From assembly GCA_945861865.1 (NCBI GenBank), contig CAMAWN010000004.1, forward strand, positions 1 through 64,000: DNA of 64,000 bases, given 5' to 3'. How positions within the stretch are numbered: the first letter of the stretch is position 1; each line of letters starts with the position of its first letter. The DNA comes from Candidatus Kuenenia stuttgartensis. Lineage in GTDB: Bacteria > Planctomycetota > Planctomycetia > Planctomycetales > Planctomycetaceae. Under the pieces are notes generated by a model that was not told where the DNA came from, made no database searches, and saw only the letters and a program-made list of their open reading frames with translations. The translations under genes and the position numbers were made by a program. Shown piece after piece: positions 8,306-16,394 of this stretch.

Positions 8306-9448
8306 GTGGATCATCGTGAACCGATCGAGTTGCCCGTCGAGCACATTTCGAATGCCCCGCCGCCGGACGCCGCGCGGCCATTTGTTTTCCAAGTACAATT
8401 TGGAAATTGGGAGCAACCGCCGGACGAGCCACCACTTCGCCTGCAAGCCAGACGTCCGCGGCGCGTACTGCCGTTGGTGCTGTTTGTCGCCACCTGCTTG
8501 AGCACGTTTTGGGCGGGGGGAGAGATGTTTGGCCTGGCGCTTCTGCCGGGCAATCCGCCGCAGGTCGCGATCGACTTCTCCAAGTTCCTGACGGGCGGAC
8601 TGCAATACTCCGTCGCCTTGATGGCGATTCTGGTCGCTCACGAAATGGGACACTTCCTGCAAGCTCGGCGTTACGGCGTTCCCGCAAGCTGGCCGTGGTT
8701 CATCCCGATGCCAATTTCACCGCTGGGGACAATGGGAGCCGTGATCGTCCAAGCCTCAGGACACGCTGACCGCAAGCAGATGTTCGACATCGGCATCACC
8801 GGCCCGCTGGCCGGTTTGGTCGTCGCGATCCCCGTCACGATCTTGGGATTGCAGAGTAGCCACATCGAAAACATCGAATCCTTCGGCGGCGGTCTGACGT
8901 TCGGTAACCCACTGCTCTTGCGGTGGCTCGCCGAGTGGCATTTCGGAGCGTCGCTGTTGCCCAATCAGGACCTCGTGCTGACTCCGCTGCTGCACGCGGG
9001 ATGGGTCGGAATTTTGATCACCGCGTTGAATCTGATCCCGATCGGACAACTCGACGGCGGGCACATCTTGTACGGCTTGATCGGCCGCCGAGCACACCGG
9101 GTCGCGTTCGTGTTGTTGTGGTCCGCCGTAATTTGGACGTTGACCACCGGGAACTGGTCCTATTCGGTCATGATCTTTTTGCTGCTGACGATGGGAGCAC
9201 GTCATCCGCCGACTCGAGATGACTCCGTTCCGCTGGGCGGATTTCGCATCGTGCTCGGCTGGCTGACGCTGGCGTTCATGCTGATCGGCTTCACTCCGAA
9301 TCCGATCAGCTTTCAGGACCACCCACAGCGTGAGAATCCGGCATCATCGAGCCGCCAGCGTCAGCGCGATGTTCCACAGGTTGAAGAAGCCATGCGCGAC
9401 GACCACCGACAGAAATCGCTGCTGGCGGTCGTACAGGCTTCCGAGTAG
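8306..9448 (+). CDS. site-2 protease family intramembrane zinc metalloprotease
   Basis: 380 residues from a GTG with AAGGA at 7 bases. Zinc-binding HEMGH at 112-116 in a hydrophobic segment, and the second motif NLIPIGQLDGGH with D250, define the S2P (M50) family. About 50 soluble residues precede the first helix. No PDZ domain is present, unlike RseP. Members cut membrane-bound regulators within the bilayer. The last 35 residues (after FQDHPQ) are hydrophilic, Gln/Arg-rich and encoded opposite the conserved C-terminus of the next gene, so they may be a read-through extension. Confidence 0.9.
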   Translation: MDHREPIELPVEHISNAPPPDAARPFVFQVQFGNWEQPPDEPPLRLQARRPRRVLPLVLFVATCLSTFWAGGEMFGLALLPGNPPQVAIDFSKFLTGGLQYSVALMAILVAHEMGHFLQARRYGVPASWPWFIPMPISPLGTMGAVIVQASGHADRKQMFDIGITGPLAGLVVAIPVTILGLQSSHIENIESFGGGLTFGNPLLLRWLAEWHFGASLLPNQDLVLTPLLHAGWVGILITALNLIPIGQLDGGHILYGLIGRRAHRVAFVLLWSAVIWTLTTGNWSYSVMIFLLLTMGARHPPTRDDSVPLGGFRIVLGWLTLAFMLIGFTPNPISFQDHPQRENPASSSRQRQRDVPQVEEAMRDDHRQKSLLAVVQASE

Positions 9449-10135
9449 CAGCGCCAGCGGCAACAGTGCGGCACCGTCCAGCGGCCCGTGGATGAACGCG
9501 AAGGCCAGCGACGAAATCCCGATCGCGTGCGTCGCCGTCGTTTTCGTCTTGAGCCATCCCAGCAAGATGACTCGGAAGAGCAATTCCTCCACCAGCGGCG
9601 CGAGCACCACTGCCGCGAATACCACCCAAGCCAGCGTTGCGAAACTGCGATCCTGATCCAACAGAACCAGCAGCCCGTTTTTCTCTCCGGGCTGACGGAG
9701 CGGCGAAGTGGCGAACAAAACATACAACACCGGCAGAAAACAGGCGTGCGCCGTCTCCAAGCCGACCGACACTTGTTGCCGCCAGTTCGCCCAGGTGATT
9801 CCAAACTCACGGGCGGAGCGTGCTCCAAAGCCCGTCAGCAGGCTCAACAGCATCGCGGCCAAAACAGCACGTTCCAGGCAACCGCCGCGAACATGCTCCA
9901 CCGTCATCGGCTTGGTCTCGCCGGACTGCGGCAACAACCCGAACAGCAAAAACATCGCGATGATCGCCAGAGCCAAGAACACCACGCCCGGATTCCAGGT
10001 TGGAGTCGCCGTCGGTTCGTGGTGCCAAATCTCGCCGAAGCGTCGCCAGCGCCGCCACCACATCCACCACACCGTCGAACTGATCGCAACCATCAGGACG
10101 ACGATCAAAACTTGAGCGTTGTCAGCATTGGGCAT
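9344..10135 (-). CDS. CPBP family intramembrane glutamic endopeptidase (CAAX-like)
   Basis: 263 residues, six or more hydrophobic segments. Catalytic motifs of the CPBP/Abi family are visible: EELLFR (E183, E184, R188), FIHG (H216) and HGFFN (H248, N252). Bacterial members are membrane proteases, some linked to bacteriocin immunity. GGAG lies 6 bases before the ATG at 10135. Its 3' end overlaps the end of the convergent site-2 protease gene by 105 bases; because HGFFNLWN is a conserved motif, this gene is the genuine occupant of the overlap. Confidence 0.9.
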   Translation of the reverse strand: MPNADNAQVLIVVLMVAISSTVWWMWWRRWRRFGEIWHHEPTATPTWNPGVVFLALAIIAMFLLFGLLPQSGETKPMTVEHVRGGCLERAVLAAMLLSLLTGFGARSAREFGITWANWRQQVSVGLETAHACFLPVLYVLFATSPLRQPGEKNGLLVLLDQDRSFATLAWVVFAAVVLAPLVEELLFRVILLGWLKTKTTATHAIGISSLAFAFIHGPLDGAALLPLALLLGSLYDRQQRFLSVVVAHGFFNLWNIALTLAAR

Positions 10136-10162
10136 GAGGAACTCCGGCAGCGATCGCGACCA

Positions 10163-11131
10163 CTAACGGCGATACGCCGGGAACTCGACAAAGACTTTGA
10201 TCGCGCCGTCGCGGCGATCTCGGAACGTCTCGAAGGCGGTTTGAATCTCGGCCAGCTTGAACGTGTGCGTCACCAGCGGATTCACATCGACCCGCTTCTC
10301 GGCGATCCACTGCATCGCCAGCGGGAAGTCGCGGCGGAAGTCCGGGTTGATGCTGGTGTGGACCGTGCCGTTCTTGAAGATCAAATCGCGCCACCGCAGC
10401 CCGTTGATGATCTCCGGAGCGACTCCGAAATACAGAATGCGTCCGCCGTAACCGAGCAGGTCGATGCACAGATTGAACTGTTGCTCGGCGTGGCCGACCG
10501 CCTCGATGACGATGTCCGCCCCTTTGCCGCCGGTCAGTTCTTTGAGCTTCGCCGCCGGATCATCGACGGCGTTGCAGATCGTCGCAGTCACACCGCATTT
10601 CAGACTGGTCTTCAGCCGCGATTCGAGCTTGTCGATGCCGATGACCTGCCGAGCCCCCAACGCCTTCACGCTCATGTTGAAGAGCTGCCCCATCGGACCT
10701 TGGCCGACAACCGCTACGTCGAGATCGACAAGCGTCGGCAGCTTTTTCAGCGCGAAGATCGCCGTCCCCAACGGCTGAGCCAGCACGGCCTCTTGGTCCG
10801 AGCAACGCGGATCGATCGCGACGCACTGATTTTCAGAGACCGTGTATCGCTCCCACAAACCGTTTTGTTCGGGCGGGACGCAGAGCACTCGGTCGCCAAC
10901 TTTCCAGCGTTGGCCGTTGGTCGCCACGACTCGGCCGATCATCTCGTGCAACGAATGCCCCAGTCGGATCGGCCATTCGCCACTCCATGTGAAATACGGC
11001 GTGTCCGAACCGCACAGGCAAGTCAGCTCTGGCTCAAAAATGATCTCGCCGCTGCCGCCCGGCGTGAGCTTTGGCTCCGGCGCTTCCACGAGGTCGATGC
11101 GATGCGGTGCGGTGAATTGTCCAGCGAGCAT
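10163..11131 (-). CDS. zinc-binding alcohol dehydrogenase family protein (MDR, lacking structural zinc lobe)
   Basis: 322 residues. The catalytic-zinc ligands of medium-chain dehydrogenases are present as C40 (CLCGSD), H62 and E63 (LHEMIGRV), and the cofactor fold as VAVVGQGPMG. The four-cysteine structural zinc loop normally found after residue 85 is absent, and the protein is about 20-30 residues shorter than classical members. Closest by architecture are sorbitol or threonine dehydrogenase-like enzymes. AAGGA precedes the ATG by 6 bases. Substrate unknown. Confidence 0.85.
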   Translation of the reverse strand: MLAGQFTAPHRIDLVEAPEPKLTPGGSGEIIFEPELTCLCGSDTPYFTWSGEWPIRLGHSLHEMIGRVVATNGQRWKVGDRVLCVPPEQNGLWERYTVSENQCVAIDPRCSDQEAVLAQPLGTAIFALKKLPTLVDLDVAVVGQGPMGQLFNMSVKALGARQVIGIDKLESRLKTSLKCGVTATICNAVDDPAAKLKELTGGKGADIVIEAVGHAEQQFNLCIDLLGYGGRILYFGVAPEIINGLRWRDLIFKNGTVHTSINPDFRRDFPLAMQWIAEKRVDVNPLVTHTFKLAEIQTAFETFRDRRDGAIKVFVEFPAYRR

Positions 11132-11151
11132 GTCGTTCCTTTGAATTGCGA

Positions 11152-11214
11152 TGTGTCAGCACCGCTTTCTGATGGCCACAGAAAACGAATCCAAAGCGGT
11201 GCTGACACACCGCG
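11152..11214. repeat. inverted repeat, dispersed family GCGGTGTGTCAGCACCGC
   Basis: 17-bp perfect arms at 11152-11168 and 11193-11209 with a 24-base loop, between the alcohol dehydrogenase start and the propeller gene stop (both minus strand). The reverse complement of the right arm plus flank matches 41565-41591 over about 27 bases, so this is a dispersed element. Confidence 0.8.
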
Positions 11215-11222
11215 TCCTAAAA

Positions 11223-12458
11223 TTACTTGCTCAAGCAATACAGCGTCCGGTCCGAGCGTGAAAACATCTGGCCGCGCGACGGTGTCAGCGAGGCTCGGAA
11301 GACTTCGCTTCCGGTTACCGGCAGCGTGTTCTCTGCGACGACCTCGAGTTTTGGGCCGGGCTTGATGACGGTTGTTTTGCCAGCATCGTCTTGCAAATAC
11401 GCCAGACCATTCGCGGCAATTGGCGATGACGTAAAACTGCCACCCAGCCGTTCCTTCCAGAGTTCTTTGCCGGTCGTCGCGTCGTAGCAGAAGCCCAGCC
11501 CGTCCATGCTGACCACGATCACAAACTCGCCGACTACGATCGGTGATGGCTGATCACGGCCGCTCTTGCGAGGTGTGTGCCACGCCATGTGCGACTGCGT
11601 GATGTCGCCCTCGCCACCGGGTCGCAGCGCATAGAAATCGCCCGGCTTGCCGTTGACGACGTAGATCAATCCGTGTCCCGGAGTCACGGTCGGTTCGCCG
11701 CGACCGTTGAAGGCCTTGCACGTCCACAACTTCTTGCCGGAATTGGGATCGTAACCCGTCACAACTTCCTCACCGTTCAACACCAGTTCACGGTGCGTCC
11801 CCGCGTTGACCAGCACCGGGGAACTCCAACCTCCACGCGGCGGAACATCACGCGGCGTCTGCCACACCACATTGCCCGTCTTCAAGTGCAGCGCCAGGAG
11901 CGAGGCTTCTCCCTGAGCATCACAATTCTGAATTACGAGGCCATCCATGATCAGCGGCGAGGCACCCGCGCCCCAGGGGCCGTCGAATTTTCCGAGGTCT
12001 TTCGACCAGAGTTTTTTCCCGGCAACATCGAAACAGTGAATGCCTCCTTTGCCGAAAAACGCGACGACGTGCTGGCCGTCCGTCGCGCAGGTCGCCGACG
12101 CCCAGCCGTTCATCTTGTGCGTCGCTTCGGGAGTCCCCGTCCAAACCGTTTCTTGCCAGACGATCTTTCCGGTCTTGCGATCGACACAAAACACGACGCG
12201 CTGCCGCCCCGACTCCAAAGCCGTCGTCAGAAAAATGCGATCGCCCGCGATGACCGGCGACGATTGGCCGCTGCCCGGCAGTTCTGTTTTCCAAACAACA
12301 GACTTTTCGTCCCATTTCACCGGCACGTTTGTCTCCGCCGAGTGTCCGTCGCTCGCCGGACCACGCCACTGCGGCCAGTCGCCTTCACCGCCGATCGCAG
12401 CCTGACACAGCCACGCACTCATCAAAACCGCCAACAGCCAACGTCCAATCGCATTCAT
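11223..12458 (-). CDS. secreted PQQ-binding-like beta-propeller repeat protein
   Basis: 411 residues with a signal peptide (MNAIGRWLLAVLMSAWLCQAAIGG) and then WPQWRGPASDG, the usual start of planctomycete PQQ-like propellers. Blade motifs recur: VDRKTGKIVWQE, FDVAGKKLWSK, LHLKTGNVVWQT, YDPNSGKKLWTC, YDATTGKELWKE. The fold resembles the BamB propeller and quinoprotein dehydrogenases, but no catalytic dehydrogenase residues can be asserted. Probably periplasmic. GGAG lies 7 bases before the ATG. No operon partner is evident. Confidence 0.88.
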   Translation of the reverse strand: MNAIGRWLLAVLMSAWLCQAAIGGEGDWPQWRGPASDGHSAETNVPVKWDEKSVVWKTELPGSGQSSPVIAGDRIFLTTALESGRQRVVFCVDRKTGKIVWQETVWTGTPEATHKMNGWASATCATDGQHVVAFFGKGGIHCFDVAGKKLWSKDLGKFDGPWGAGASPLIMDGLVIQNCDAQGEASLLALHLKTGNVVWQTPRDVPPRGGWSSPVLVNAGTHRELVLNGEEVVTGYDPNSGKKLWTCKAFNGRGEPTVTPGHGLIYVVNGKPGDFYALRPGGEGDITQSHMAWHTPRKSGRDQPSPIVVGEFVIVVSMDGLGFCYDATTGKELWKERLGGSFTSSPIAANGLAYLQDDAGKTTVIKPGPKLEVVAENTLPVTGSEVFRASLTPSRGQMFSRSDRTLYCLSK

Positions 12459-12505
12459 GGAGATCTCCGTGTCCCAGTGGCCACATTTGATTTTGAATCT
12501 GCCCT

Positions 12506-12949
12506 CTACGCCTTGATTTCAAAAATCGCCTCGACCTCAGCCGCCGGTCCCGTCGGCAGCGACGCGAAGCCCAGCGCGCTGCGAGCGTGCCAACCGTCTC
12601 CTTCTTTGCCGAAGAGTTGATGGATCAGGTCCGACGCTCCGTTGATGACCAAGTGCTGGTCGGTGAAATCCTGCGTCGAGTTCACGCAACCCAGCAGTTT
12701 CACGCACCGCAGCCCATCGAGCGTCCCGTGCGTGTGATGCACTGAGTTCAGAATCTTGACCATGCACTCACGAGCCGCCGCGTAGCCTTGCTCGACGGTC
12801 AGGTCACGACCGAGCTTCCCTTTCATGTCGCTGGTATGCCCCGACGAGAACAACAGATTCCCTGTCTTCGCACACAGATTGAGATAGCCGGGCTTCACTT
12901 CGGTGAACGTGAGTCCGTGTTCTTTGGCTTTCGCTTCCGGGCTGCTCAT
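12506..12949 (-). CDS. ridA: RidA family protein (enamine/imine deaminase fold)
   Basis: 147 residues from the ATG at 12949, preceded by AAGGTG at 8 bases; a longer frame to 13066 is rejected because it lacks homology-like sequence before MSSPEAKAKEHG. YjgF/RidA features: LLFSSGHTSD, and HARSALGFASLP with the conserved Arg that binds the substrate carboxylate, then AEVEAIFEIKA. RidA hydrolyses reactive 2-aminoacrylate intermediates from PLP enzymes. The ILNSVHHTHGTLDGLRCVKLLG region fits the longer RidA subgroup. The hydrolase gene starts divergently 109 bases away. Confidence 0.9.
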   Translation of the reverse strand: MSSPEAKAKEHGLTFTEVKPGYLNLCAKTGNLLFSSGHTSDMKGKLGRDLTVEQGYAAARECMVKILNSVHHTHGTLDGLRCVKLLGCVNSTQDFTDQHLVINGASDLIHQLFGKEGDGWHARSALGFASLPTGPAAEVEAIFEIKA

Positions 12950-13058
12950 GGTCGGCACCTTGTCGTTGGACGTTGCGTTGTGTCTGATTCCCGCCACACC
13001 CGCCGCCGACGGTCGGCGACAGGGGACGCAGAATACTGTCCCACGCGCGAGTTCGGAA

Positions 13059-15395
13059 ATGAACACCCCAAGTTCGTTGCAGGTCGCTCAGCCGAAAGTC
13101 AGATACCGATGGCCGACAGCCGTTGTCCCATTTTTCTGGAGTCTCCTGCTGCCATCGCTCGCACCCGCCGCCGATGAGCAACTCGTCCAGTCGCTGCGAA
13201 CGCTGGACTCAAACGTCGTCCCCGCCGCCGAGCGTGAGTCGATGGCCAATCAAGTCCGCGATCAACAGCGGCAACTCCTCCGAGACGCCAACGAACGCAG
13301 CACCGTCGAATGGCGACAGGTCAAGAGTCGCGACGACTGGGAGCGGTTCAAAAAACAGAAGCTCGACGAGTTGAAGAAGTCAATCGGCACATGGCCGGAC
13401 CCGCCGAAGTCCGTCCCCGTGCGAGTCGCTTCCTCCTTCGACGGCGACGGCTTCGTCATCGAGAACATCCTGTTCGAAAGTCGCCCCGGATGGTGGGTGA
13501 CAGCAAATCTGTACCGCCCCACAAAGCCACGCGAGTCGATGCCCGGCATCCTGATCTGTCACGCGCATCACACACCGAAGGAACACGGCGAACTGCAAGA
13601 CATGGGGATGACCTGGGCACGAGCCGGCTGCATCGTGCTGGTCATGGATCAACTCGGACACGGCGAGCGGCGGCAGCATCCGTTCGCGACGGCCGCTGAT
13701 TTCGACAAGCCGTTCCGAGTCGGCCACGCTGACTACTCGTTCCGCTACGACAGCGCGATCCAACTGCAACTTGTCGGCGAGAGCCTCGTCGGTTGGATGG
13801 TGTGGGACATGATGCGCGGAGTTGATGTGCTGCTGGCTCGGCCTGGCGTTGATCCGCAGCGATTGATTCTGCTCGGAGCCGTCGCGGGCGGAGGTGATCC
13901 CGCCACTGTGACCGGCGCGCTCGACGAACGGCTAGCGGCAGTCGTGCCGTTCAACTTCGGCGGCCCACAGCCGGAGACGAAATACCCGCTCCCCGACGAT
14001 GCCGAGGCTTCATTCAATTACGCCGGGGGCGGCAGTTGGGAATCGACTCGCAACCTCCGCGATTCGGCGGCACGCGGATTCCTCCCGTGGGTCATCGTCG
14101 GCAGCATCGCACCACGGCGGTTGGTCTACGCTCACGAGTTCAAGTGGGATCAAGACCGCGATCCCGTTTGGAAGCGGCTACAAACGGTCTTTGGGTTTTA
14201 CGACCACGCGGATTCCCTCGCCTTCACGCACGGTCAAGGAGCCGTCACTGGCTCCTCGCCGCAGGACACCCATTGCACGCACATCGGCAAAACACATCGC
14301 GTGCGAATCCACGAAGCATTCCGTTCGTGGTTCGGTATCGAGGCGTCTCCGAAAACAGAGTTCAGTGCGCGTCTGCCCGCCGACCGCTTGCGGTGCTGGA
14401 CGCCGGAGCTGAAACAAGAACTGCAACCCAAATCACTCGCCGCAATGACGACCTTCCTGGCAGATCAATTCGCCGTTCGAAACCGACGCGCGCAATCCAA
14501 TCCGGCCTTCTTCGAAGAGTTTCATAAAATGCTGCGACATCGCTGGGCAGTTTTGCTGGGGGCCTCTTCCCAAAATCCGCTGGTGGCGGAGCACCGTGTC
14601 CGACAAGAAACGATCGCCAAGACCCGCACCGATGCCGTCGTGCTCATCAGCTCGTCCGGCAATCGCATCCCGATTTTTCTGCTCAGACCCCAAGAGTTTC
14701 GGGACCAGCAACCCATCGTCGTCGCGATCTGCTCGCAAGGCAAAGGTCGACTGCTGAAAGAGCGATCCGACGACATCGCCGAATTGCTCGAACGGGGTTC
14801 GCCCGTCTGCCTCGTCGATCCGCGCGGAATCGGCGAATCGAAGCTCGGCGACAGTCACGGCCGCCGCAGTTCGGCGACGTCGATGTCGTCGACCGCGCTG
14901 ATGCTCGGCACACCGCTGCTCGGCCAGCAATTGCGCGACGTGCGACTGGTGCTGTCTTGGCTGCGTGAGCAACCCGATCTGAAAGGCCGCCGGTTCGCGT
15001 TGTGGGGTGAATCGCTCACGCCACCGAATCCTGACACCGCGCTCTTCCGGCAACCGCGGGACGATGACGGAGCACTGCCCGCTCCGTCCGAGCCACAAGC
15101 TCCGCTGCTCGCGCTGCTGACTGGCTTGTTTGAGGATGACCTCTCCGCCATCTACACCGCTGGCGGCCTGACGAGTTGGCGTTCGCTGTTGTCCGACTAC
15201 CTCGTCCTGACCGCTCACGATAGTCTCGTCCCCGGAGTACTGACCGCCAGCGACATCACCGATTTGACGGAACCGTTCCGTTCCGACCGCCGAGTCCGCA
15301 TCGAGGCCGCTGTCGATGGCTGGAATCGTCTGGCACCCAGCACTCCGAAACGCGATGGCCCGGTGCAGTGGTTACAAACAGTCTTACGACCGTAG
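13059..15395 (+). CDS. exported protein with two alpha/beta-hydrolase domains, first one degenerate
   Basis: 778 residues. A hydrophobic segment (VVPFFWSLLLPSLAPAADE, 22-40) looks like a signal peptide ending AxA. The first hydrolase-like domain (about 120-420) has HAHHTPKEHG and DQLGHGERRQHPF, but its nucleophile elbow reads GAVAGG (273-278) where related proteins have GxSxG, so the serine is missing. The second domain (about 540-778) keeps GES with S652 (FALWGESLTPP). Such proteins are annotated as acetyl-xylan-esterase-like or prolyl-oligopeptidase-like. Start choice is uncertain: the ATG at 13059 has only GGAA close to it, and the frame is open further upstream. Confidence 0.75.
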   Translation: MNTPSSLQVAQPKVRYRWPTAVVPFFWSLLLPSLAPAADEQLVQSLRTLDSNVVPAAERESMANQVRDQQRQLLRDANERSTVEWRQVKSRDDWERFKKQKLDELKKSIGTWPDPPKSVPVRVASSFDGDGFVIENILFESRPGWWVTANLYRPTKPRESMPGILICHAHHTPKEHGELQDMGMTWARAGCIVLVMDQLGHGERRQHPFATAADFDKPFRVGHADYSFRYDSAIQLQLVGESLVGWMVWDMMRGVDVLLARPGVDPQRLILLGAVAGGGDPATVTGALDERLAAVVPFNFGGPQPETKYPLPDDAEASFNYAGGGSWESTRNLRDSAARGFLPWVIVGSIAPRRLVYAHEFKWDQDRDPVWKRLQTVFGFYDHADSLAFTHGQGAVTGSSPQDTHCTHIGKTHRVRIHEAFRSWFGIEASPKTEFSARLPADRLRCWTPELKQELQPKSLAAMTTFLADQFAVRNRRAQSNPAFFEEFHKMLRHRWAVLLGASSQNPLVAEHRVRQETIAKTRTDAVVLISSSGNRIPIFLLRPQEFRDQQPIVVAICSQGKGRLLKERSDDIAELLERGSPVCLVDPRGIGESKLGDSHGRRSSATSMSSTALMLGTPLLGQQLRDVRLVLSWLREQPDLKGRRFALWGESLTPPNPDTALFRQPRDDDGALPAPSEPQAPLLALLTGLFEDDLSAIYTAGGLTSWRSLLSDYLVLTAHDSLVPGVLTASDITDLTEPFRSDRRVRIEAAVDGWNRLAPSTPKRDGPVQWLQTVLRP

Positions 15396-15453
15396 CCACG
15401 TTCGCCAGAACGTGGGCCAATCGGCGCAATTCCCACGTTCTGGCGAACGTGGC
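15395..15453. repeat. perfect 22-bp inverted repeat between two genes
   Basis: Arms 15395-15416 and 15432-15453 (core CCACGTTCGCCAGAACGTGG) with a 15-base loop, placed in the 72-base gap between the hydrolase stop and the aldolase start. Each arm itself contains a shorter imperfect palindrome. No T-run follows; it may reduce read-through or be a mobile palindromic element. Confidence 0.8.
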
Positions 15454-15467
15454 GACAGAGGCATCCC

Positions 15468-16247
15468 ATGATTCGCAACGCTGTCAAACACAAACTCCGC
15501 GAGGGCGGGGCCTCGATCGGCACGATGCTGTTCGAGTTCAACACGACCGGTATCGCTCGCATCGCTGCCAACGCCGGAGCCGAGTTCGCCCTCTTCGACA
15601 TGGAACATTCCGGTTGGAGCATCGAAACGATCCGCATGTTGATCGCCACGACTCCGAAGTCCGAGCTGGTCCCGATCATCCGCATCCCGGCGACCGAGTA
15701 CCACTTCGTCGCCAACGTGCTCGACATGGGGGCGATGGGGGTCATGATCCCGATGTGCGAGAGCGCGGATCAAGCGCGTCTGCTGGTCAGTTCGGCCAAG
15801 TATCCGCCAGACGGCCGCCGAGGTGCCGCCTTCGCCATCGCTCACGACGACTACCGCGGCAGTTCAATCCCAGAGACTGTCCAATCCGCGAACGATGAAA
15901 CGCTGTTGATCGCCCAGATCGAAACCGCTTGCGGCCTGGAGAACGTCGATGAAATCGCCGCCGTCCCCGGCATCGACGCCCTGTGGATCGGCCTCTACGA
16001 CCTGACGTTGTCGCTCGGCGTCGCAGGTCAAATGAATCACCCCGATATCCTCGCGGCCACCGATCGCGTTTTCGCCGCGTGTCACGCTCACAATAAGTCA
16101 CCGGCGGTGCTCGTAACCAGCATCGCGGAAGGGGAAGCTCAACTCGCACGCGGCTTCAAACTCATCGCCTACGGCGGCGACCTGTGGCTGTATCAGGCCG
16201 CACTCCGCGCCGGGATCAAGAGGCTGCGTGAGCAGCCATCCTCGTAG
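15468..16247 (+). CDS. HpcH/HpaI aldolase/citrate lyase family protein
   Basis: 259 residues. Class II aldolase TIM-barrel motifs: FALFDMEHSGWS, IIRIPATEYHFVANVLDMGAMGVMIP, and the metal-ligand region IAQIETACGLENVDEIAAVPGIDALWIGLYDLTLSLG. Members catalyse retro-aldol cleavage of 2-keto-3-deoxy acids to pyruvate plus an aldehyde. A second, divergent family member lies at 40767-41546, minus strand. The ATG at 15468 has a weak AGAGG upstream. Substrate not determined. Confidence 0.9.
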   Translation: MIRNAVKHKLREGGASIGTMLFEFNTTGIARIAANAGAEFALFDMEHSGWSIETIRMLIATTPKSELVPIIRIPATEYHFVANVLDMGAMGVMIPMCESADQARLLVSSAKYPPDGRRGAAFAIAHDDYRGSSIPETVQSANDETLLIAQIETACGLENVDEIAAVPGIDALWIGLYDLTLSLGVAGQMNHPDILAATDRVFAACHAHNKSPAVLVTSIAEGEAQLARGFKLIAYGGDLWLYQAALRAGIKRLREQPSS

Positions 16248-16278
16248 TCCGGACCCCCACGTCCGGACAATTCGATCG
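16247..16278 (+). terminator. possible intrinsic terminator after the aldolase gene
   Basis: Two copies of GTCCGGAC at 16247-16254 and 16261-16268 pair into an 8-bp stem with a 6-base loop. The octamer is itself palindromic. A T-run (16279-16283) follows about 10 bases later, which is further than ideal. Confidence 0.4.
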
Positions 16279-16394
16279 TTTTTGAACCGCTGAATCGACC
16301 GGAGGTAGGCGTCCGGTCAACTTTCGTTCTTTCCCATCGTGCGACCGACCGATTACTGTGATGCGGTCTTGAATGCCCGCAACGGAGTTCCGTC

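Noticed and set aside
9488-11365. Long plus-strand open frame of over 600 codons
   Set aside because: It is antisense to the CPBP protease and the alcohol dehydrogenase, whose motifs are clear; high GC keeps the opposite frame open.
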